From: Spirochaeta cellobiosiphila DSM 17781
Lineage (GTDB): Bacteria > Spirochaetota > Spirochaetia > DSM-17781
Assembly: GCF_000426705.1 (NCBI RefSeq)
Contig: NZ_KE384554.1
Span: 166,815-230,814 of the forward strand
Direction of reading: 5' to 3'
DNA length: 64,000 nt
The number at the start of each line of letters is the position of its first letter. The first letter of the stretch is position 1. A program made the position numbers and the translations under genes. Below, in pieces: positions 8,645 through 17,390 of the stretch. The notes under the pieces were generated by a model that did not search any database, was not told where the DNA came from, and worked only from the letters and a program-made list of their open reading frames with translations.

Positions 8645-9733
8645 GTAAAACGCAAATATTCCTCAATAAATTGATCAATAGCTCCATCCATAACAGCCTG
8701 AACATTACCAGTCTCTGCTTTTGTTCGATGATCCTTAACCATATTGTAAGGATGAAAGACATAGCTACGAATTTGGTTCCCCCAGGATATATCTTTTTTC
8801 TCAGCAGCCTGCTTTTCCTGCTCCGCTTCTTGTATAGCTTTATAGTGCTCGTATAGTCTTGATTTTAACACCTTCATGGCTGTATCTCTATTTTTATGTT
8901 GAGATCGTTCATTCTGACATTGCACTACAATATTAGTAGGAAGGTGAGTAATACGAACCGCTGATTCCGTCTTATTAACATGCTGACCGCCTGCGCCTTG
9001 AGCACGATAAGTATCAACCCTTAAATCATCAGGATTAATGTCAATTTCGATATCATCATCCACCACAGGTGAAATATGCACAGAGGCGAAAGAGGTATGA
9101 CGCCTGGCAGAAGAATCAAAAGGACTAATCCTGACTAAGCGATGGATTCCGCTTTCACATTTTAGATTACCAAAGGCATAATCTCCCTTTACCTGGATAG
9201 TGACGCTCTTTATCCCACCTTCAGCTTCTAACAGATCTAGTATATCAAATTTAAAGTTCTGGTTTTCACACCACCGGGAATACATACGGAATAACATGGA
9301 TACCCAATCACAAGCTTCAGTACCACCAGCACCAGAGTGAATGGTAAGAAAAGCATCTCCATCATCATTAGGTTCTGAGAGTAATTCAAGTTTCTTTTGC
9401 TTATTATAACTTGTAAGTAGATGTTCAAAGTCTTTTTCTACTTCAGCTTGTATTTCAGAATCAGATTCCTCTTTTAACATTTCGATAATGTCTGTCAAAT
9501 TTGACAAATTATCTTTGATATCCTGCCATGGTTCAATTCTATTTTTTAGTTTTCGAATGTCTTGAAGAACTTTTTCGGCTCTTTCCCTGTTGTCCCAAAA
9601 ATCAGGAGCACCACTTTCGTCTTCCTTTTGTGCTATATCATGATAAATCGCATCCGGGTCAAAGATGCCTCCATGTATCTTCAATTTCTACTGTTAATTC
9701 ATTAATTGACTTTTGTATCTCTTGTAAGTCCAT
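8626..9733 (-). CDS. prfB: Peptide chain release factor 2 (programmed +1 frameshift)
   Basis: RF2, which ends translation at UGA and UAA. The true reading frame begins at the ATG at 9731-9733 (MDLQEIQKSINELTVEIEDTWRHL), meets an in-frame TGA at 9659-9661 (codon 25), and continues after a +1 shift into DPDAIYHD, giving about 368 residues. The shift site is CTT TGA C, preceded by TGGAGG, which acts as the internal Shine-Dalgarno, exactly the classic autoregulatory signal. The GGQ motif (GAGGQHVNKTESAVR) and the SPF specificity motif (RISPFDSSARRHTSF) are both present. A start in the downstream frame (9684) would lose the real N-terminus. The ATG is four bases after the upstream gene's stop. Confidence 0.95.
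9650..9670 (-). promoter_or_regulatory. RF2 programmed +1 frameshift site
   Basis: The minus strand reads TGGAGGCATCTTTGACC here: an SD-like AGG element spaced before the slippery CTT codon, with the in-frame TGA stop (9659-9661) followed by C. When RF2 is scarce the ribosome slips +1 and makes full-length RF2. It matches the E. coli arrangement closely. Confidence 0.93.
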
Positions 9734-9737
9734 CTTT

Positions 9738-10010
9738 CTATACCCTCATAATTTTTCGTTTCCATTTCTTCTGTGCTAGTTCTGTCACCACTAGCGTATC
9801 ATCAATAGGATACTGATAAATACGAACTTGATCATAATAATCGGTACGCTTATCTATATCAAGCTTAAGGTGATTAAGACGTTTTTCATTCAAAGAACTC
9901 GATTCATAAACATCTCTCTGCACCATATCAAAGCCATACATTAATAATAGTTCATGTACATCTTTACGGCTATCATCGTTGCCTAAATCTAATATTACAG
10001 AAACGAACAT
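9738..10010 (-). CDS. Orphan Cas2-like ferredoxin-fold protein
   Basis: A 90-residue protein resembling CRISPR Cas2: beta-1 FVSVILDLGNDDSRKDVHELL with the acidic residue D8, then YGFDMVQRDVYESSSLNEKRLNHLKLDI and a late strand QVRIYQYP. The length also fits Cas2 (about 85-100 residues). No cas1, other cas gene or CRISPR array occurs in the window. It heads the long prfB-ftsY-lol operon, with only four bases between its TAG stop and the prfB ATG, so it is probably co-transcribed with housekeeping genes. It might have been recruited as a nuclease or RNA-binding protein. Other ferredoxin-fold small proteins (VapD-type) are alternatives. Confidence 0.6.
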   Translation of the reverse strand: MFVSVILDLGNDDSRKDVHELLLMYGFDMVQRDVYESSSLNEKRLNHLKLDIDKRTDYYDQVRIYQYPIDDTLVVTELAQKKWKRKIMRV

Positions 10011-10056
10011 AAAATTCCTTTTGTCTAATGTAAAGTAAACCGATTATTATTAAGTC

Positions 10057-11295
10057 ATGAAATATAAATTTATTCTAGTAACCTTAATACTACTGCCTTT
10101 CATTCTCTACAGCCAGGATAATAAAGTATCTGCACCTTTTATAAGTAGACTTCAGATTCATTTGGACAGAGGATCTGCCATTATTACATGGAAGGACAGC
10201 CGAGACCTAATAGAGGGTAAATATAGGGTTTTACGAGCTGGACAGCCCATTAATAATAATAATTATCCAAGTGCCCAAGTTATGGGTGATGTAGAATTGG
10301 GAAAGGAAAAGTTCATTGATGATACAATTCAAGTAGCAGGAACATATTACTATGCTGTATTGGGAGTGACTACGGACGAGGAGATTATTAATACCTTTAT
10401 ACCCTATCGAAACACAACGGTTCTTCCTTTTGAGGTCACTGAAGCTGATTTAATGCGAGCTGCTTTAAGCAATATAACTATGTCAGCCTCAACTCAAAAT
10501 GATAGAATAATTTTAAAAGTGAAGAATGTCCCTGACGGAGTAAATATATTATACTTCAGAAGTTCTACAATAATAGCTACAAAAGAAGATCTTCAGAAAG
10601 CTTATCAGATACAACCAAACAAACTAGGTTCACAGCAATATGCTGATGTACCTATACCTGGAATCCAATACTATTATGCCGTTATTGATGATAACAGCTT
10701 TCAAACGGACCAATATGAATTAGAATTAGGGCGTAATAGTACGAGAACTCCAGTTAAACTAGGTATAAAAGAACAAAAGATATCTACTAATAATCAGGAG
10801 ATGCGTTCCTTGCCTTTACCCCAAATAAACTTATATGAAAGTATTGATTCTGATACGAAGTTAAATGACAGTCGATGGAGTCTACCTGAATGGAAAGACC
10901 TTTCTGAAGAATCTAAAGCCAATGTTAGAAGATATATGGCTCTTTATGATGGACTTGAAGAAGACAGATTAGAACTAAAACATCTTAAGAAATATGGACA
11001 TAATGTATACGAGGACAATGTTAATCTGATGACCATCATTAATGGTCCTATAAGTAATGGAGATTTCACCCAAAGCAAAGATTTACTAAAAGCGTATTTA
11101 ACTCTCAACTTAAATGATATGGAAAAAGCTTCAGGTCATTATTACTTGGGAATATCTTACTTATTCCTTGGAGATAGTAAAAATGCCTTATTAAATTTTC
11201 TTATAACTAAGGACTATTTTAAAGAAGAATCCACCTACTACATTGAATATATAATGAATAACTGGATTACCGATTCACCTTTTAACGACGAGTAA
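10057..11295 (+). CDS. Exported protein with fibronectin-like beta domains, unknown function
   Basis: A 412-residue protein starting with a signal peptide (KYKFILVTLILLPFILYSQ). Residues about 27-110 look like a fibronectin type III-like beta-sandwich (SRLQIHLDRGSAIITWKD, then GTYYYAVLGV), with a second similar unit at about 140-220 (IQYYYAVID). The C-terminal third is helical and may be TPR-like (GHYYLGISYLFLGDSKNALLNF). It faces away from the prfB operon with 46 bases between the starts, so a divergent promoter probably lies there. Its 3' end overlaps the end of the convergent GH57 gene by 14 bases. No specific function is assigned. Confidence 0.65.
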   Translation: MKYKFILVTLILLPFILYSQDNKVSAPFISRLQIHLDRGSAIITWKDSRDLIEGKYRVLRAGQPINNNNYPSAQVMGDVELGKEKFIDDTIQVAGTYYYAVLGVTTDEEIINTFIPYRNTTVLPFEVTEADLMRAALSNITMSASTQNDRIILKVKNVPDGVNILYFRSSTIIATKEDLQKAYQIQPNKLGSQQYADVPIPGIQYYYAVIDDNSFQTDQYELELGRNSTRTPVKLGIKEQKISTNNQEMRSLPLPQINLYESIDSDTKLNDSRWSLPEWKDLSEESKANVRRYMALYDGLEEDRLELKHLKKYGHNVYEDNVNLMTIINGPISNGDFTQSKDLLKAYLTLNLNDMEKASGHYYLGISYLFLGDSKNALLNFLITKDYFKEESTYYIEYIMNNWITDSPFNDE

Positions 11296-13198
11296 CTTTA
11301 ATATCTAAAGAGACATGCCAACTTTTACTTTTTAACAATGACAATGACCAATAAGGAAGATATTGGGAGTTCTGATAAATATTCCTCTCTCCTAATTCAT
11401 CTTCTACCGGTAATTCAATTGACTTAACAGCGCTCTTAGGGGGTACAGAGAACTGAATAGATACAACCCCCTTAGACTGTTGGTCTTGAAAATTTAGTTC
11501 TTCGTGTTCTTTTTTAGGTAGCTCGCTTTCATCAATAAAAATCTTCTGACCATCAACTAGAGTAAAAATCTTATATTCACCTGTAAAATCGAGAAACGCT
11601 AAGTTTATCTCAGGGCAGAATTCAAAATGTAAATCCGTTGTGGACACATTTTCAATATAATAATCAACACCGACAGAACGACGTTTAAAATGATACTCCT
11701 TACGCACCTTAAGAGCATGACTCTTCCCTTTATATGTTAAAACGCCTCTTCTGGTTAAGGATATCATGTTTTTTTCTTTATCTAATTCAATCAAACGGTA
11801 GGCCCCATAAGCAAAATCTCCCATATCAAGCGCATCCCGCCATTCATTAACGGGAAGACCCATAGGATAAAAATGATCATGAAAAGCCTTACCTTTTATA
11901 TTCTTTTCAAAAGCACTATAAGCTTGAAAGCTATTAAGAACATTCCAATTTAAAGGAAAATAATCCCATTGAAATAAAGCACCACCACTTTGATGAACAT
12001 AAGCATTATAATCATACCCTTGATAGAGATACTCATCTCGCCCATCCATATCATAGTCCTTTACCAGTAGACTTGGCATAAAAATACCTTTCTCACGGGT
12101 AGTCTTTTCTGCTTCCAACAGACTGGCATAGACATCCCGTCTTATATGGGCATCAGCTACACCACCTAGTCGGCCCAGACAATAAGCCTGATGAAGTTGC
12201 CCTCGCCATAATAATTCACGGGCTGTCTTCTTACGCTGTTTATCACCTTTGATTTGTAATACCAGAGAATGAACAAAGACCATCTTTGAATAAATAAGTC
12301 GTACATCTTTATAGTAATTGACAAGGTTCTTAAAAGCCCCTTTGGCAATACTTCTATTTTTCATGTTGCCCCAATTATTATATTGGTCAATTGTTGTTGG
12401 AGAAAAATAATGAGTTGAATAAGCAACCTTGTCATTTCGAATCTCATTTTGAGGAGCCACTAGCTCCAATTCCTGACTATGCTCCCTAAAAAGAGACAAT
12501 AATCTATCCAACCAAGGGATTCCACCTTGCTCAATAATCTTATTCTGGAGTTCTAAAGGATCGATAGCCAAGGCCATATAACGAGCGCCATCCTGTTGAA
12601 GGGCAATTAAATTACCAATAATTTCTTCAGGACTTAAGGCTGTAATCCCTCTTCCAGTTCTCCATAAAGGAAAAACTTTGATAGCTCGTCCCTGATCTTC
12701 TACATTATGAATCTGATAGGTCGATTTGGGAGAGATTCCAAGCTGTAATAGATCAGTGTCAGGTAAAAAAGTGTAAGTCATACCTGAACGATTTAGCATA
12801 CTAGCCAAATTTTCATCCCACACCAATTCTGGGACCCAGAACCCCCTAAATCTTTTTCCAAAAGATTTACGTAGAAAAGTAGACATCATTTCAATCTGTC
12901 CTAATCTATCAGGACCGGGAATAATCGGAAGAAATGGCTCATGATATGCCCCACAAAGCATATCTATCTGCTTCGTCCTGAGCATCTCTCCAAGAACACT
13001 TCCATATTCAGGATGATGTTTCTCTATCCACTTAAGAGTACTTCCAGCCACATAGTGCACAGCTGGCAAATCGGTGTACCTATATAAGGTAGCTATAAAG
13101 TGTTTCAGTATATGCTGATAATAATGTTCCCAATCTTCACCAGAGTTCGACTTAGGTAGAGATGTATAGGTGACAAATACAATTTTCAATTTACTCAT
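11282..13198 (-). CDS. GH57 glycosidase (4-alpha-glucanotransferase/alpha-amylase type)
   Basis: A 638-residue GH57 enzyme with the DUF1925/DUF1926-type C-terminal domains of 4-alpha-glucanotransferases. Early family motifs are present: GAYHEPFLPIIP (83-94) and GFWVPELVW (119-127). The glutamate of the latter (E124) matches the catalytic nucleophile position of characterised GH57 glucanotransferases. The acid/base aspartate is probably D213 (LAIDPLELQ), but the usual DGEKFG setting around it is not conserved, so activity may differ. The C-terminal half is beta-rich (FHFEFCPEINLAF near 553-565). No signal peptide, so it should act on cytoplasmic glycogen or maltodextrins. It lies 70 bases downstream of the rnf-like genes. 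Confidence 0.8.
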   Translation of the reverse strand: MSKLKIVFVTYTSLPKSNSGEDWEHYYQHILKHFIATLYRYTDLPAVHYVAGSTLKWIEKHHPEYGSVLGEMLRTKQIDMLCGAYHEPFLPIIPGPDRLGQIEMMSTFLRKSFGKRFRGFWVPELVWDENLASMLNRSGMTYTFLPDTDLLQLGISPKSTYQIHNVEDQGRAIKVFPLWRTGRGITALSPEEIIGNLIALQQDGARYMALAIDPLELQNKIIEQGGIPWLDRLLSLFREHSQELELVAPQNEIRNDKVAYSTHYFSPTTIDQYNNWGNMKNRSIAKGAFKNLVNYYKDVRLIYSKMVFVHSLVLQIKGDKQRKKTARELLWRGQLHQAYCLGRLGGVADAHIRRDVYASLLEAEKTTREKGIFMPSLLVKDYDMDGRDEYLYQGYDYNAYVHQSGGALFQWDYFPLNWNVLNSFQAYSAFEKNIKGKAFHDHFYPMGLPVNEWRDALDMGDFAYGAYRLIELDKEKNMISLTRRGVLTYKGKSHALKVRKEYHFKRRSVGVDYYIENVSTTDLHFEFCPEINLAFLDFTGEYKIFTLVDGQKIFIDESELPKKEHEELNFQDQQSKGVVSIQFSVPPKSAVKSIELPVEDELGERNIYQNSQYLPYWSLSLLKSKSWHVSLDIKVTRR

Positions 13199-13268
13199 TT
13201 GATAACCAGAATTAAGATAGCAAACAAAAAATATTATAGCCTCATATCATAGTGAATGCTATAACATT

Positions 13269-13850
13269 TTATCTTATTGTGGGTATTAACCACGAAAAGA
13301 CCAAAGACAAAGTACTAAATATTACAATTGCCAAAAACAATATTGGTAGTCCTTGTAAGATTGGCACAGGAGGTTCCAGTTCATATCTATCACGAATAGC
13401 AATGACTAACTTAACAGCCACCCACAATCCTAACATGAACAAAATAGCTCCTACCAAGGCCAGGACCAAAGCTATATCATATTGTGTCAAAAATAGCAAA
13501 TACGCCGTAATTAGAGCAGAATCACCCCATTTATACGGTTCTGATGAAAAATATTCCTTAAGGGAAGCATCATAGAACCGAACTCCATACATCAAAGCCC
13601 ATTTGCTAAAACCATATATAATTAAAATCACAGGAAAATCTAACACATCCAGTTCATAAGGAACTAAAACAAAGTGACTGATAGGCCAATAAACGAGAGT
13701 TAAACCAAGTAAGTGAAGAGTATTCCCGGTAATCTTCAAACCAAAATCTCTTCGTCCCTCCAGTATAAGAGGCAAATAATAAGTACTTAACCCATAATAA
13801 AATAAAGCGTTTCCAGCTAACAACACAAATAATAAATAACTCACAATCAA
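13269..13850 (-). CDS. RnfA/RnfE-family membrane protein lacking all cysteines
   Basis: A 193-residue protein with about six membrane helices, the same length as RnfA. Two stretches align with E. coli RnfA by eye: the N-terminal block ending ISHFVLVPYELDVLDF (RnfA: WLIDTWILIPLNLIYLRT) and the C-terminal AIRDRYELEPPVPILQG (RnfA: AIRERLAVADVPAPFRG). RnfA and RnfE normally each give two cysteines to a [2Fe-2S] cluster inside the membrane (CPFLG and TTNCA). Here these read YLPLI and ITAYLLF, and the whole protein has no cysteine. It overlaps rnfD by four bases. It is clearly part of this Rnf-like operon, but electron transfer through a 2Fe-2S site looks impossible. Confidence 0.65.
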   Translation of the reverse strand: MIVSYLLFVLLAGNALFYYGLSTYYLPLILEGRRDFGLKITGNTLHLLGLTLVYWPISHFVLVPYELDVLDFPVILIIYGFSKWALMYGVRFYDASLKEYFSSEPYKWGDSALITAYLLFLTQYDIALVLALVGAILFMLGLWVAVKLVIAIRDRYELEPPVPILQGLPILFLAIVIFSTLSLVFSWLIPTIR

Positions 13851-14911
13851 AACCTCTTCATTATGTTCTGGTCGATTTTTTCTGGTATTTTATTGAGAAG
13901 AGGAATAATAGCGCTCACCAACAATAATCCTTCTAAAACACCATCCTGAAAAGGGGAAAATATCCTAAGGAGAGCCACTATAATACCAGATAACACAGCA
14001 TAAATACTTTTTGCTATCTGAGCATTAGGAGCAATAGTTATGTCAGGTAATAGATAGAAACAAGATAACCAGAAAAAACCGGTACTCATATGGAAGAGTA
14101 TATCCCCGGAAAAATAACCTGTACTAAAAGGTAGACCACCAAGTAAAAAAACGACAAAAGCATAAGTCACTGCATAGAGAAAAGGAATTGTCCAGTCAAT
14201 AATACCTCTAATAACTAAATAAGCCCCTCCCAATACGATAAAAAAGAGAGTTATCTCACCTAGGAACCCTGGAAATTGGCCCGTCAATAGGTCAATATAC
14301 CCTTCCGGTAGTCTAATGGATAAAGGATCAAGAATGAAATGGTTGATTTGATTCGTAAAAAAACCATCCCATTCACTTTTAGGAAGACCTGCCTGATCCA
14401 AAATGGCCATAGGATGACCATTAGTTGCCTTTTTAATAGTCATCAAAGGATTAAGTGTGGACTCAATACCATTCATATTACGAGACATATGCCATTTATT
14501 GAATAAATCAGGCCAGGAAAATCTTACAAAGACATATCCCCAAACCACAGGATTCATCCAATGTCTTCCCACTCCCCCTAAAATGCTCTGGGTCAAAAAC
14601 AACCCAATAAAAGAAGACAAGAAGGGAAAGACAACATTAGTAGAACCTGAAAAGAGAAATCCATTCAGCAAGCTATAAAAAACAACAGAGCGTATGTTTA
14701 TTCTGTTTTTCATAGCAAAATGGCCTAATCCCTCCGCAGCTAATCCTCCTAAGAAGGAAAAGAAATAAATAAATAGGACATAAAATCCCTGTAAATACAC
14801 AGCATAAACAAGAGCGGGAACTAAGCTAAGGGATAATTCGAAATAAAGAGACTTTGTCGTTATATTACTATGCAAGTAAGAACTAGGAGCAAAACTATGT
14901 TGTCGATGCAT
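13847..14911 (-). CDS. rnfD: RnfD/NqrB-family membrane subunit
   Basis: A 354-residue protein with about nine or ten membrane helices. The block LGGVGRHWMNPVVWGYVFV (111-129) matches the conserved NPA region of RnfD/NqrB, and GEITLFFIVLGGAYLVIRGIIDWTIP matches the late helix pair. In characterised homologues a threonine in an S-G-A-T-P motif carries covalent FMN. The corresponding position here seems to read T-N-G-H-P (164-168 region), so the flavin-accepting threonine is apparently missing. The gene overlaps rnfC by 17 bases and the RnfA/E-like gene by 4, so all are co-translated. Confidence 0.8.
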   Translation of the reverse strand: MHRQHSFAPSSYLHSNITTKSLYFELSLSLVPALVYAVYLQGFYVLFIYFFSFLGGLAAEGLGHFAMKNRINIRSVVFYSLLNGFLFSGSTNVVFPFLSSFIGLFLTQSILGGVGRHWMNPVVWGYVFVRFSWPDLFNKWHMSRNMNGIESTLNPLMTIKKATNGHPMAILDQAGLPKSEWDGFFTNQINHFILDPLSIRLPEGYIDLLTGQFPGFLGEITLFFIVLGGAYLVIRGIIDWTIPFLYAVTYAFVVFLLGGLPFSTGYFSGDILFHMSTGFFWLSCFYLLPDITIAPNAQIAKSIYAVLSGIIVALLRIFSPFQDGVLEGLLLVSAIIPLLNKIPEKIDQNIMKRF

Positions 14912-16166
14912 TAATGGTATCCTGGAATTTATTTATTAAAGGAATATGACTAGGGCAGACAAAATCACAAATTCCACAGAAAGAACATAAATCAAGCCCT
15001 TCATCAAAGGCAATTTCCGTTTTATCTGCATCTATTAACATAGATAAACGACTTGGATTAAGTCTACTTGGACAAGTACTAATACACCATCCACAATGAA
15101 TACAGGAGTATTCCTCTCCTTTAGTACGATGCTTGTCTTCTAGTATAAACAAATTGTTAATATCTTTTGTGATAGGCATATCAAGATCCTTGATTTGAGC
15201 ACCACGAAAAGGCCCTCCAACTAGAACTTGATCATTATTTTCTATAGAGACTCCACAATCTTCTAATATAGTCGATATTTTTGTTCCTATCCGCACTTTT
15301 AAGCAAACCGGTTCAGCATCAACAGAAGTTATACTAAGGTATTTTTCAACCATTGGCTTATTATTATTTATAATATCAAAAAGACTATGTAAAGAAAGAG
15401 TATCATAAGTGATAACATCCTCTTTATTAAGTCCGAGAACTTTAATCAAAAGGCTATCATCACCTTGAGGATATTGATTTCTCGTAGGGACAAAATTGAT
15501 ATCCAGTCCCAATCTCTGACAGCGATTTTTTATTCGGTTAAAATCTTTTTTGTCTTCACTTGTATAAGCCCAGACAAAACGAGCCTCTCCATAAACATTA
15601 TGAAGAACATTTACAGTCGAGATGAGATCTTCCCATCGCGTTTGAAGAAGTACTTTTTCATTAAACTGATAGGGTTCTTTAGGAACAGAGTTAATAATCA
15701 CACAGTTAATCTTTTTAGGATCTTCTGCTAATTTTTGACTCAAAGGATAACCTTCTGAATCAAGGGCGCCAAATTCTAGCACTTTATCCCGGAGCATTTG
15801 AATATTGTATTCCTGCTTTGGTTCTGGAGGAACATCCTTACCAAGACGATGAAATTCCCCACCAAGACTAATTAAAAATGCTTTTGTCTTAATACCTGAC
15901 CATGTCTCATAAGGAATAACCCTCTCAATGCGACCTGGAACAGGGGAATGAATAGAGACGGAATTTATACCGTCTCCTTTAATCAATATCTGTTCTTCTT
16001 GTACAAAATCACCATATTCTACCAAAGCAGTACCTTCGGAGCCTTGATGTTGAACCCAGGGGATAAGAGCCAACTTTGGAAGTTGGCCATTCTTAACTTC
16101 TAATATTTGAACCTTTTTCATGGGGAATAACTCGACTCCCCCGGCGAAACTACGAGGTATGTTCAT
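14895..16166 (-). CDS. rnfC: RnfC-like iron-sulfur subunit
   Basis: A 423-residue protein with the RnfC fold order. An N-terminal barrel-sandwich domain (about 20-105) contains QHQGSEG and a DFVQEEQILIKGDGINSVSIHSPVPG block. A central domain follows, then two [4Fe-4S] sites, CIHCGWCISTCP (about 355-366) and CSFCGICDFVCP (about 394-405). Bacterial RnfC binds NADH/FMN through a glycine-rich GxGGAGFP loop; the matching place here (about 131-146, GALDSEGYPLSQKL) lacks that loop. It may therefore not oxidise NADH in the usual way. It is the second gene after an unknown membrane protein and precedes rnfD. Confidence 0.82.
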   Translation of the reverse strand: MNIPRSFAGGVELFPMKKVQILEVKNGQLPKLALIPWVQHQGSEGTALVEYGDFVQEEQILIKGDGINSVSIHSPVPGRIERVIPYETWSGIKTKAFLISLGGEFHRLGKDVPPEPKQEYNIQMLRDKVLEFGALDSEGYPLSQKLAEDPKKINCVIINSVPKEPYQFNEKVLLQTRWEDLISTVNVLHNVYGEARFVWAYTSEDKKDFNRIKNRCQRLGLDINFVPTRNQYPQGDDSLLIKVLGLNKEDVITYDTLSLHSLFDIINNNKPMVEKYLSITSVDAEPVCLKVRIGTKISTILEDCGVSIENNDQVLVGGPFRGAQIKDLDMPITKDINNLFILEDKHRTKGEEYSCIHCGWCISTCPSRLNPSRLSMLIDADKTEIAFDEGLDLCSFCGICDFVCPSHIPLINKFQDTINASTT

Positions 16167-16174
16167 TCAATATC

Positions 16175-17383
16175 CTAAGAAAAAATCGTTATCTTTTTAT
16201 TATTGTATCGATATAGCAGTATAAATGCTGAAATAATCAAAATCATATACCAGTATATCACATAGTACGAAACTTTAAAGGGGGATGCTTTAGCAAAACT
16301 CATCTGACTAACCTTCTCTAAAAATTGGAATTTACCCAACTTAGCCTTCGATAAATCCTCTTCCCAAGTCTGATCATGCAGGCTATGGGTATTAAAACCT
16401 TTCAATTTGACGGAATATTTTTTGTATTCTTCCACCAACATCGTTGCAGACATTTTTATTTGATCCACATCCTGATTTGCTAACACACGTTCTTCCACTC
16501 GCCCTTGAGAGAAGGAACATAACACAAGGGACACACTAGATAAAGCCATTAAAACAAATAAAGATCGAAAGGAATATTTCGAAGGAAGGATTTCTACTGG
16601 AACAAATATTTCATGCTCCCGTTTAATAAAATCTTTATAAGTCCTCAAAGTCATGATATAAGCAATCAAAGATACTCCTTCTATCAAGGTCCAAAGAATC
16701 ACTAAAACTTTCGCCATAAATAAACTAGGAATAAACAAACAGGCGATGACTCCATAGACAACCTTGGACCATTTTTCTTCTTTATAGAAAACAATAGTCC
16801 ATACAAGAGCTGATAGTAGAAATATAAAAGGGAAGAAGCCTAAATTAAAAATAAACGCTCCTTGTACAGCAAACCAAGGAACAAGATGAGGACGTTTTAA
16901 CTTATATGAAGTAAAACCCAAAATGAAAATAAATAGAACATAGAATAAAATGAAAACAGCCGGTCCAGTTACAGGACTAAAGGCTTCAATATCACTCTCC
17001 CCAAAGGAAGTAACAAATTCATCATATAAAGTGGGATCAGTAAGTAAGACCAACAAACCATTTGAGGAATGAAAAAAGCTTTTAAGATCATCAAAGACGC
17101 TATCATAACGAGGATCATCTCTATACATATAATCATCCACATCTTTTAGTTTGACCTCTTTATTCTCCCAAAATGATATAAGAGGTATAGTTAAATTGTC
17201 CAAACTAATGATATTTTTCTTCAAATGATCTGATAAACCATCATATTGGTCCACAAAGTTATCACCTCTATAGTTGAATAGAAGCAAATCAGAGGTTATA
17301 TTCTCGGGCCTATACCTTGCAAAAATTATAAAGGACAATATGGTACAAACCAGTAAAATAAGAGGCCAGAAGTACTTTGTCAT
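16175..17383 (-). CDS. Unknown multi-pass membrane protein in the Rnf-like operon
   Basis: A 402-residue protein I do not recognise. It has an N-terminal membrane helix (about 5-23), an external-looking domain of some 115 residues rich in D, Y and F, four or five membrane helices between about 140 and 245, another near 275-293, then a soluble segment (about 295-370) and a last helix (about 373-393). No cysteine-rich iron-sulfur motif and no SGAT-type flavinylation motif is present, so it is not a plain RnfB, RnfG or NqrC. It sits nine bases upstream of rnfC and eight bases after the DUF212 gene. Its position suggests it replaces a missing Rnf subunit; this is inference. Confidence 0.55.
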   Translation of the reverse strand: MTKYFWPLILLVCTILSFIIFARYRPENITSDLLLFNYRGDNFVDQYDGLSDHLKKNIISLDNLTIPLISFWENKEVKLKDVDDYMYRDDPRYDSVFDDLKSFFHSSNGLLVLLTDPTLYDEFVTSFGESDIEAFSPVTGPAVFILFYVLFIFILGFTSYKLKRPHLVPWFAVQGAFIFNLGFFPFIFLLSALVWTIVFYKEEKWSKVVYGVIACLFIPSLFMAKVLVILWTLIEGVSLIAYIMTLRTYKDFIKREHEIFVPVEILPSKYSFRSLFVLMALSSVSLVLCSFSQGRVEERVLANQDVDQIKMSATMLVEEYKKYSVKLKGFNTHSLHDQTWEEDLSKAKLGKFQFLEKVSQMSFAKASPFKVSYYVIYWYMILIISAFILLYRYNNKKITIFS

Positions 17384-17390
17384 GAAGTTA

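Noticed and set aside
8626..9684. prfB as a single-frame gene starting at 9684
   Set aside because: It would lack the true N-terminus; the classic frameshift site explains the full protein from 9733.
13252..13575. Plus-strand ORF of 107 codons
   Set aside because: It lies entirely antisense to the RnfA/E-like gene, which has clear family features.
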